From the NCBI GenBank assembly GCA_026770585.1, contig MU646304.1, forward strand, positions 1,048,755 to 1,059,686: a stretch of DNA of 10,932 bases. The letters are read 5' to 3'. Every line of letters starts with the position of its first letter. Positions within the stretch are counted from its first letter, which is position 1. Below the pieces are notes generated by a model that ran no database searches, was not told the origin of the DNA, and worked only from the letters and a program-made list of their open reading frames with translations. The stretch comes from Baffinella frigidus (Eukaryota > Cryptophyceae > Cryptomonadales > Baffinellaceae). Positions 1 through 10,100 of the stretch are shown piece after piece. The translations under genes were made by a program, and so were the position numbers.

Positions 1-1
1 G

Positions 2-73
2 CGGCGCGTGGATGTTGAGGAGGGGGATTGGCGGGAGGCGCGGGTGGCGGATGGCGTGTGGGAACTTCCTGAG
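2..73 (+). CDS. Exon (5' partial), acidic N-terminal segment
   Basis: Twenty-four open codons run from the window edge (RRVDVEEGDWREARVAD, then GVWELPE) to GAG|GTGCTC, a phase-0 donor at 74. The next proposed exon also starts in phase 0. A second copy of the last eight codons and the donor lies at 262-300, which suggests this edge was a real exon boundary when it was copied. The start codon lies outside the window. The stretch is short, so the coding call rests on the echo, the donor and frame compatibility. Confidence 0.5.
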
Positions 74-3000
74 GTGCTCTGCGATGTTCTTCGCGTCACC
101 TAATAGATTATATTGTGTTGCATGTTGGGGTGGGAGTCGCTATCTTGGCATACACACCACGCCCGCTACAGCATACAAAAACAACTGCATCAGCCACCTT
201 CAGAAACGAACCGAGCCATCTTCCGAAATGAACGGATGATTTCGGAAGGTGAATGCCACAGGACGGCGTGTGGGAGCTTCCTGCGGTGCGCTGCGATGTT
301 GGATGTTGGAGAGAATTGCCAACCGGAACCGGGAACCTTGCCAACCGGAACCGGGAAACCAACCGGAACCGGGAACCTTGAACCAACCGGAACCGGGATG
401 CCAACCGGAACCGGGAACCTTGAACCCGGAGTCATATTCGCCCAATCCGGAACCCCGCTGCCATCTTCGTCGCGTCACCTGACAGATTGTATTTCTCGTC
501 ACGTAATAGATTGTATTCATTGCGTCACCTGATAGATTATATTTCAAATTCGCAAGACGTCCATCTAAAGAATGCCCGGTACACACTCTGATATTTTAAA
601 CTGTGAATGTACGAAATGGCGCCAACGTCAGGCCAAAACCTGAGATATAATCTATCAGGTGACGGGACTAATGTTGCAGAGGGATGCCAGCCGGACCCTG
701 GAACCCTGATGTCAACTTGGAAATAGTCGGTCAACCCGGAGGCTAAGCTAGAATGTTGACGTTTCACTTTGTCAACCGCCGCGGGACGCATAATTAGCAT
801 AAACAATTACAGCCAGCATACCCAATTATCATAATTGGCATAACTGATTATCGTTGGACTCTCCAAGTGAATATATGCGGGGGCTATTTTCAAGTTAACA
901 TGCTGAGTTTGCGGTACAAATCCGTCAACTTTGGCAGGTAAACGATTTTCATGCTACGGTAGGCTTTTATATGTGGCATAATAGGATGGGTGTTACCATC
1001 TCACCATAAAAACCATGCCCAACACAACATAACAGTGCAACTGCATGAGTGATGTCTCGAAACGGTGGCAGGTGAACGCAACAGCGTACTGGGCGTGTTG
1101 GGAGGAGGCGCTCGCCTCGCAGGGCGGAAAGGGGAGCTCCCGCGCGTGGGAGGTTGTAAACCGAAACCCGAAACCCGAAACCCGAAACCCGAAACCCAAC
1201 ACCCAACACCCGACCCGACACCCAGAACCCGAAACCTGAAACCCCAAACGCTGAACCACAAACCCCAGACCCCAAACCTCAAACCCCAAGGCCTAATCCC
1301 CAAACCCCAAACCCCAAGCCCCACACCCCAAACCCCAAACACCTCACCCCAAACCCCAACCCCAAACCCCAAACCCTGACCTGCAAACCCTACACCAGGT
1401 CGCCGCGCGGCATAATGGAAGTATGGTCAAACTCCAACCCCCTACACCCTAAACCCTAAACCCTAAACCCTAAACCCTGAACCCTCAACCCTGAACCCTC
1501 AACCCTCAACCCTCAAGCCCAAACCCTAAACCAGGTTGCGAGAGCGTGCGGGAAGAGCGTGCGGAAGTGGCGCGGGAACCCTTTTGGAGAGAGGGCCACC
1601 GACGATTTCATGCGGAAGCGAGCGCTTGCGGGACGGTTGGAGGCCTTTAGTTGGAGCCCTTGGTTATGTTAACTGAGGGATGGTTGGAGCCCTTTATTCT
1701 GTTGACGGAACCGGGGCGGGGTTGTGCCGGGGTGGTAGCAGTTATGATTCCAGCAGGGTATGTGCCAGGCCACGCCACGATGATCTGTGTATCAAATCAA
1801 TTACGTCTTTCTATTATTTCTGCACTACTAAATGTATTTTTGTTCGGAATCCGCGCAAAGTTGACAGATTTGTGGAGGAGTTGACTTTGAAAACAGGCCA
1901 ATTTGATACACATGCCATCGTCGCGTGGCCGGGAAACGTTGTGATCAGTCAACGGTCGTGGAAGTCTCTGTTCGCCCTAGCTTGCAGTGCTAGTTGTTGT
2001 TTTGCATCTGGTGGCCACGCGAATAGAATGACACACCGCCACACGTTAGATTGTGTAACGTCAAAAATGAACGGTGCTAGTCCTAAACCGTCAATTTCTG
2101 CCATTGTTTCATTCTTTTCGTGGCAAACCGATGTGAAAGCCGCTATATGCGTGCTGGCTTTGTTATTTCGAAATGGCATTGGGTGTGATGCCTCTTTGCG
2201 TCATTTCCCGACCCCCAAACCCTAAACCCAAAACTCTAAACCGGCTTGAAGTGCTGTGCGCGCTAGGTTTGGTTTTTCGAAATGACAGGGGTGTGATGAC
2301 ACTTTGCGTCGACCCTCTCGCGCAGAGAGTCCCACGAAGGTTGGCTGATCAAAAAATCAACCAAACCGGCTGTTGACCGAACCTGACCTTTTGGAACACC
2401 AATCTGACCAGTATCAACCCCCCCCCCCCTCTCGTGGTACTAGACAGTGAATGCAACCCCAAATCCCGTCGCGGCAGGTATCTGCTCCCCGATGTTCATT
2501 TCCGCGCTGAACACGATGACCCCCGCTCGCGGTATGAAAGCCTCCTTCATGTGAAGTGAATTTGTTTGTGTGTGTGCAGAGATTTTTTTTCAATTTGGTT
2601 TTGTGTGTATGCAATTTTGTGTGCGCAGAGACCTGTGTTCCCAGAGGCGTTTGGCAAGTTTTATTGTCTCTCTGACTTTGTGGCGTGACAGTGAGGATTT
2701 CGGCCTTTGTTATCAGTATTTTCTCGGTTTGTATGGGCGAAAGAAAGCTCTCCCCATACCCGAGACTATCCTCGTACCACATTACATGCGTTCTTGCGTT
2801 TTTGTGCCCCCAAGGGCTGCACCTTTTATGTTACGAATAAACACACTCTCAACCGCCAATTTATTGTATTTATTACTTGTAATGGGAACGTTTAAATTCC
2901 ATTTAAAATCCCTTGGTCTGTTAGAACTACCAGTTTTTCTAACTATTGCATCATTTGAATAGACCGTAAAATGAAACAACGCTTTCCAGAAAACGTTTTT

Positions 3001-3127
3001 GCGTGTTACGGCCTGTCGCGTCGACGGTACCCGCTAGAGTCTTGTACCGACATAGTAAGTCGGTTACCGGCTCATTTTTTGTTGGTTTGGAATTCTAAAA
3101 ACCGCAGACCTTGCGGGACTGCAGGTA

Positions 3128-3176
<49 letters not shown>

Positions 3177-3247
3177 CATCTATGTATCTATGTATGTATC
3201 TATCTATCTATCTATTCATCGTTTTTTCTCTCTTTTGCGATGTCGTT

Positions 3248-3282
<35 letters not shown>

Positions 3283-6200
3283 TCTCTCTCACTCTCTCCG
3301 CTCACACTTTCTCCATCCAGGTACTCTCGCTGGGTCGAGGGCGACTGCCCAGAGTGCAACACGATCCCGCCAAGCCCTCTGGCGTCGATCTGGCTCCCGA
3401 AGTCGATGCGCGGAAAGTACAATCGATACATCAACATTTCGATGCGCGCGATGGGCGGCGATTTGGACGCGCTGCAGGTGCTAAAAGCGACGTTTTTAAA
3501 AGTGTTTCTGGTACAAAAACACGGCTAAAACTATGTGATAATAGGAACGAAGATTGACTTGAATGTAAAGATTACAGAGCAAAACGGGTGCGTCCATCTA
3601 TGTTCAGAATGTGTACCAGGTATAATAATTGTTACTTTACGCTGCAGGTCCAAAACTGTCAACTTTTATTAGCGTTGCATTATCCTCGCGGCCAGCTTCT
3701 CCTCTGCACACCGCTCTTTGAGGTCTCTCGCGCAAGGGTGTTTGATGGCTGAGCTTCACCTGGTATCCCCGAAGAGTCGTTGCTCTTCGAAACACTTGGC
3801 GGGATAGGAGGTGGTGGTGGGAGTGCAGGCAGTGTGCACTCCAAAACCGCCACGCGGATCAGGAGGTTCGATTGTGTTTCTTCCTCACCCTACCATCCAC
3901 CATCCTATGTATTCATGGTGAGCATGTCGTCATCAATAAACCCTAAACCCTAAATCCTAAACCCTACACCCTAAACCATTGGCTCCAGAATGCCTGCCAG
4001 AACCTGCTTGGTCAAAGCGACGCCCTAACACCTAACTCCCACGTTTCTCTCAACTCTACAACCCGGGGATTGTGGGCGCGACCTTCGTTTCCCATACCCA
4101 CCCTTCGGGGTGGTCACGGGCTGATGGAGCCCTCTCGTCTCGTCCCACCTCTCCCCCTGGCGTGCAGCGGTCGTGTATGCCAACTTAATAAACCTCGCCT
4201 TCCCCCCGTTGACAGGAAGTGCGGAGTGAGGAGTTCCACGAAATGTACAACATCTCGCAACTTATGCACCCAGACAGCCTCTCGGCGCGCCAAAGACACT
4301 TTTTCCACAACGGCACCTCGCGCGTCCGGTACACGCCGCTGTGTCTCCGTCTATCTGCTTCAGACGATTTGCTCCCTTTTTTCCTCAGAGCCTGTTGCAC
4401 AGTGACTAACATAACAACCACCAACCTACTGCACAGATACCGTTATGACCCTCAGGGCGTTTTGAAAAGTGATCAACTGAACAACCTACAACCGCTCGCA
4501 CAGATACCCGTTCCACGGGACCTTTTCATTTTTCCCCGTGGAAAAATGGATTTTCTGCTCTCCACGTGTTTTCCGCAGATACCCGTACCACGCGGGTATC
4601 TGCTCAACGTGTTTTACCCGTACCACGCGGGTATTTGCTCGTGGTACGAGCAGGGTACGAGCAGGGTATCTGCATACCCGTACCACGCGGGTATCTGCTC
4701 AACATGTTTTCCGCAGATACCCATACCACGCGACCAACGTCACGTGCGGTTACTGCGACGCGGTCTGGGAGCGGGTCCCTTGGGTAAGCCCTAAACCCTA
4801 AACCCTAAACCCTGGACCCTTCACCCTTCACCTTTTACCCCACACCCTCAACCCTCCACCCTAAACCCTACACCCTCAACCCTCAACCCTCAACCCTAAA
4901 CTTTACACCCTACACCCCAAACCCCAAACCCTAAACCCCAAACCCTAAACCAGGTGCTCGACCCCGAGAGGGGCGAGGAGTTGCTGGACACAACCTTCGA
5001 GTGGAGTCTCAAGAAACAGCTTTTCGCCGCCGCGCGATACGGTCCCCAACACTGCCCCCTCAACCATGAGCTCCTAACCTCTAAAACCGAAGCTGGCATT
5101 TCACGAATTTTGAATGCTTTGCTCGGGTCCTCACAGCGGGCTACTCAGGGAATTCGTGAATGCCCCATGTCTGGATAATTATCGGTGGCGCAGCCTCCGA
5201 AAATCCCTGCGTGGCCCGAGCTTTGTGGGTGCCTTATTTGTTGTCCTGCAATTCCCGATTAGAGGTGTGGAGGTGTGGAGGTGTGGCTGATGGGATGAGG
5301 GCGCCTCGGCAGGGGATGCGGATGGCATTCGTGAGATGGTGGCCACAGACATGGAGGTCAGCCAATTTTAATAAACAAATGCCAAATTTACTACACAAAT
5401 GCGCCCCAAATTTACTACACAAATAAAAATTTACTACACAACCGGGTGTAATTTTTGTTGCGCGTCGGCAGGGGAGGCGGATGGCATCCGCGCGATGGTG
5501 GCCACGGACATGGGGGTGAGCCTCGCGTGGCGGGACGATGATGACGACCACTGCACGCCCCTCCTCGCCGCCGCCGACGCAGGCTCTTCCCCGCTCCAAA
5601 GTTGACGGGTTTGTACCGCAGACCCAGCTTGTCAACTTAGGAATGGTCGGCCAAACCCTCCTGCGATGATAATGACGACCATTGCACGTCCCTCCTCGCC
5701 GCTGGCGACGCAGGTCTGTCTCAGCCGATTTGTGTTCAACAATTCGGTGTGCTCCTCTTCTCGGTCCCGCTCCGAAATTGACGTATGTGTACCGCACAAC
5801 CGGCATGTCAACTTGAGAATGATCGGTGAACCCTGGCAGGTCTCAGCCGATTTTGGCGAGGCGATTTGGTGAGCCTGGGCTCTTTGTTGCTCTCAAGTTG
5901 ACGGAGTTGTACCACAAACCCAGCATGGAAACTTGAGAATGGTCGGTCACTGCACCCAAGACCGACTACCGCAGCGGGCCCCTCCAACCCTGCGGGGGGT
6001 GTTCGAGTGAAGGGGGGGGAGTTGAGGTTTTGAGGTCCGGTGTTCGGTGTTCGATGTTTGGGGGCTGGGGTTGGGTTTTGGGCGGCGGTTTGGCGGGCTT
6101 GTGGGACCCTGCAGGACACCCCCCGACCCAACCCGTTGGGTCCTGCAGGGTCTCATGAGCTCCCCACAGAGGAGTGCGTGATCGCCTCACCTCGTAAAGC

Positions 6201-9200
6201 ATAATCCTGGGCTCTGCCCGAGGAAACCTCGGCTCGCCATTAATGTTTTCTAGATCCACTTTCCTACTAGATTTCCTCCTCTAAACGTATCGTATGGCAA
6301 GCTCGGTTTTACGCAGAAGGCTGAAGCTCTCGGCTAACGCAGGCCACGTGGAAACGGTGCGAGCGCTGCTGGAACTAGGCGCGGAGGTGAGTTCCCCACC
6401 AGCCGGACCCAACGGCCGTTTGGGGCCACATCACAGGATCCCATCACAGGGTCTATCACTGGATCACATCATCACAGCATGTCAACATCACAGCATCCCA
6501 AAAACTCATAGTCACATCAGCAAAGGAGTTGTATGGGCGAGCCGACTCTGGATGCGTTTTCTCGTTCCTGAAATCCAGATATGGTTTTGATGCACACGAT
6601 GTTGGTTCTGAGGCCTGGCGTTTGACTTGGGGGACTGCGTTATAGACGCTCGAAACCCGTAGTGGGCCCAGCACGAGTCGTCACCAGAAGTCACACACAC
6701 GGAAGTCCTGGAACCCATGCTAAGCACCGGTTTCGGGTGGTGCTTTTAGGTGTGGGGGTTCGGGGGTTTGGGGTTTTCTTGATGCTTGGCTAGGGTTCAG
6801 AATCCAGGGTTCAGGTTTAGGTTGTTGGGTTTAGCGCCAGGCAGTAGAGATTTTCCTGCCACCCCGCGGGGAACTCCGCAGGTCTCGGCGCTGGAGTCAT
6901 TTCGTACTTTTAGGGTTTAGAATACCGGATTTGTACCGGGGATCCTTTACATGGACGCCCTTCGAAACAGATTAATCTATAACGCGGGGAATGCCACAGG
7001 TCTCGGCACGGGACGATCGCAACTGGACGGCGTTGCTCCTCGCCGCTCAGGTCCGCTACCCCGAACCCTAATCCCACACCCCACACCCCACACCCTCCAA
7101 CCCTCACGCCCCAAACCCTCCAACCTAAACCATACACCCCCAAACCTCACGCCCCAAACCCTCCAACCTAAACCATACACCCTGAATAAGCTTTCGCTCC
7201 CACCCGGTATCCTGGGGGTATCCTTCCACCAGAGATGCTGGACACGATTGTTCCTGGGTGAAGGAAATGTCGACCGAAACTCCGGCCGTTAACAAGTCTT
7301 CTTTGTTAGTTCCGCGAAAAGGCATGGACCGATCTGCAAAGCCCGGTGTGTGGTATGCCGAGGAGGAGCGGGTGGTCGCAGAGGAATATCACCGTTAGAG
7401 AGTTTGACACGTTCCCGCCCGTAACGGCTCGAATGCTTATCATGAATGCTTCACACACACAAATTCGCGATCGTAAATGGAGGAATTGATCTGTCTTGAA
7501 TGGTCGCAGGGGAACACCTCGGGACATGTCGTGATTGTCAACCTCCTTCTCGCTGCCGGCGCGTAACACATTTCGGGCAGGAAATCTAGTACATACGTGC
7601 AGCTAAAATACATTCACGGCCAGCCCAACTTCATGACTCAGGAAGAGATATATCATCGCTGATGAGAAGGTGCGTTGGTCGCAGGGGAACACCACAGTTC
7701 AGGTTCGTCACGTTTCCGCCCGTCATGGCTCGAATTTTTATCATGCATGCGTTACGCGCACAAATTCATAGGCTAACAGCCTGAAAATGGGGTAGTTAGG
7801 CATACGGCATTGCCTAGGACCTCCTACCGTAGGCCGAGGGATCCTAGGACCAAAACGTCTCGGCCTACGGTAGGAGGTCCTAGGCAATGCCGTAGGCCTA
7901 ACTACCCCATATTCAGGCCGCTACCCTATGAAATGATGATGGTAAAGCGAGGATGAGCGAATGTAATTAGAGGATCCGGTGCGGGTGGTCGCAGGGGAAC
8001 ACCTCGGGGCATCTCGCGGTCGTGAACCTCCTTCTCGATGCCGGCGCGTCTGTTGACGAGGTACTCTTCACACACCGTGTGTCAGACCCCGAACCCGAAT
8101 CCGTAGACATCCCAAGTAACCTCATCCGTAGACGACCGAAGTATGCAGCCCACTGCCGTTTGCAAAGGTTGGAGAGCGCCACTCCACACAGCGGACTTCG
8201 AAGGGATTTCTGAATAACTCTCAAGCGTTAAGACCTACGACTCTACGGTAGGCAACCCGTAGGGACATAGGGGACTTCATACGGAAAAGGTCACGGAAAC
8301 TCGGCCCACAATGGGCCGAACAGTCTATGAGTCTGATGATCCAACAGTCTATGAGTCTGATGACGGACCAAAGGTACTCTACCTCAGCCTGAGTGAAACT
8401 GGTCTCACCATCCCCATCCTGGAAGCCCGCACCACCAACCCCCTCCCGCGCCTCCCGCACACCTCGCCCTTTCGTGCGCGGATCAAGCTGATGGCTTTCC
8501 GGGGCTGGTCACTGCAACACGCCTGACCGGCTTGTTTTAGCGCTAATCGCTGAATTTTTCAGGAGGGGCAGCCTCCCCACCCTGGAAATCAGTACCGCCA
8601 GGTCCTATTGTTTCATCATTTCAGGTTCTTTGTTTTCTATTTCAGGTTCTTTGACCCCCCCGCGCTCCTCCCGCGCAGGCAGGGGGGCTGCAGGATGTTT
8701 TGAAGGGTTCAGGGTTTAGGGTCTAGGGTGTAAACCCTAAAACGCTCCACCCTCCACTTTCAACTCTCCCCGCTTCCCGCGCACGCAGGAGGGGGGGCTA
8801 CGGGAGCATGGAAACAGTTACGCACGCGGCTTTCGCGCGCTACATTGGGCCGCGTGGCAAGGTTCAACCCTGCACCCTAACCCTAAACCTGAAACCCTGA
8901 TACATACACCCTGAACCCTACACCATACACCCTACAACCCACACCCTACCCCACACCCTACACCCTACACCCTACACCCTGCACCCTACACCCTTAATCT
9001 GAACCTCAACCTCAACCCTCGAACCTCAACCATAAACCCTAAACCATGAACCGTAAACCCTAGACCTCAAACCCTAAACCCTAAACCCTAAACCCTAAAC
9101 CCTAAACCCTAAACCCCAAACCCAAAACCCAAAACCCTAAACCCTACACCCGAAACCCGCAACCCTAAACCTGCAACCCTAAACCCTCACCCCCAAACCC

Positions 9201-10052
9201 CTTTCCAGGCAACGCGGCCCTCGCGCAGGCGCTCCTCGCGAGAGGGGTGGAGGTGGACGCACGCGAGGGGGGGGAGTGGTTGCGCACGCCGCTAATGCTT
9301 GCGACACGGTGCCTACACCTCCAACTCTTAATCCTAAACCCTAAAGCCCACACCCTAAACCCCAAACCCTAAACTCTACACTCTAAACCCTAAAACTTAA
9401 ACCCTAGACCCTAGACCCCAGACCCTACAATCTAACGCCCCTGGACTTGACACCACGGCGTCTTAACGCAGGAGGACTCGCGTGTTGGGTTGCTGGAGGG
9501 ATCTTGGCACGATCAAAGTGTTGGACACAGACAACGTGCGTTTATGGCCGCGTGAGGGGTGTGTAGGTGGGCGCACCTGGACACGATCAGTGTCGGACAC
9601 ACACACCGCGCTTTAACGGACGCTCGCGGGGGGTGTAGGTGGGCGCACCTGGACACGATCACGGCGTTGCTGGACGGGGGTGCGGACGCGACACTGCGCG
9701 ACGCCAAGGATTTCACGTCGCACGAACTTGCGCAGCATCTCTTCGTGGCCTACCAAATGCCGAACGAGGTTTGTCCGGGGAAACGTGTTTTTCTTTTGGA
9801 ATCTGCGACGGAACTTACTACACAGTTGGGTGATGTTAGCAATAGTAAATCATGTGTGTAGTAATTTTCGTTGCCAGATTCTCTGCATCTTCTTCTTGCT
9901 CTTCGTCAGTACTCTCACGCCTGTAGATGAGTGATCCAAAAGTCTATGAACCTTAAGCCGAGCCCGCCTCGTTACAGAGGTAGTCTTCAGTACCCGCGCC
10001 ACTTGATTCCCGATACCCCCTTCTCTCTCTCTTTCTCTCTTTCTCTGTCTCT

Positions 10053-10100
<48 letters not shown>

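Larger units (their letters stand above)
1663..3320 (+). other. Long intron or intergenic stretch, mostly featureless
   Basis: It contains imperfect repeats of TTGGAGCCCTT near 1651-1695, a half copy of the 40-bp unit near 1859-1874 (AAGTTGACAGATTTGT), the paired repeat at 2144/2255, a C12 run at about 2418-2429, an AATAAA at 2836, and microsatellites at the 3' end. A 181-codon open frame at 1680-2225 shows no recognisable protein and crosses repeat sequence. If the exon at 1535 belongs to another gene, a gene boundary would lie here. Confidence 0.5.
8061..8788 (+). other. Intron with duplications and echo acceptors
   Basis: Contains CTACGGTAGGC (8243), a 24-base tandem pair with ACAGTCTATGAGTCTGATGA (8318-8365), echo starts of the next exon at about 8565 and 8670, and the opposed telomere-like pair at 8704-8741. 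AGTCTATGA recurs at about 9940. Confidence 0.65.

Noticed and set aside
318-430. Possible CRISPR-like array
   Set aside because: Units are short, imperfect, unevenly spaced and without unique spacers. It is a minisatellite in a eukaryotic intron.
1001-1379. Long overlapping open frames on both strands (NPKPETRNPKP-like forward, VWGLGFGVWG-like reverse)
   Set aside because: They lie in degenerate telomere-like repeats whose units have no stop in most frames. The composition is purely repeat-driven. The same applies to minus-strand frames at 4896-5099, 6910-7325 and 9165-9365.
1680-2225. 181-codon forward open frame
   Set aside because: No recognisable domain, mixed composition, and its end runs through the 2144/2255 repeat and a telomere-like piece. 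More likely chance, though it is the longest non-repetitive frame I could not explain.
2836-2841. AATAAA as a polyadenylation signal
   Set aside because: In the one-gene model it lies in an intron, and AATAAA also occurs by chance at about 3936 and 4188. There is no evidence that a transcript ends here, but it would matter if the exons before 1700 form a separate gene.
2971-3054. ATG-started exon (MKQRFPENVFACYGLSRRRY onward) with a strong GTAAGT donor at 3055
   Set aside because: Attractive as a first exon, but it ends in phase 0 whereas the acceptor at 3321 needs phase 2; joining them would break the CxxC frame. It could belong to another transcript.
3111-3528. Open frames rich in YLSI and LSLS
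   Set aside because: Translations of the TATC and CT microsatellites. The real exon begins only at 3321. Likewise the LSLSLS frame at 9931-10221 upstream of 10168.
4219-4794. 191-codon open frame running past the exon at 4216
   Set aside because: Only its first 37 codons look coding. The rest is the palindromic CACGCGGGTATC repeat, open because of its unit composition, and it shifts out of the frame needed for the CGYC exon.
5234-5806. 190-codon minus-strand open frame
   Set aside because: It lies antisense to the duplicated ankyrin exons and 40-bp units, has internal duplication for that reason only, and shows no protein pattern.
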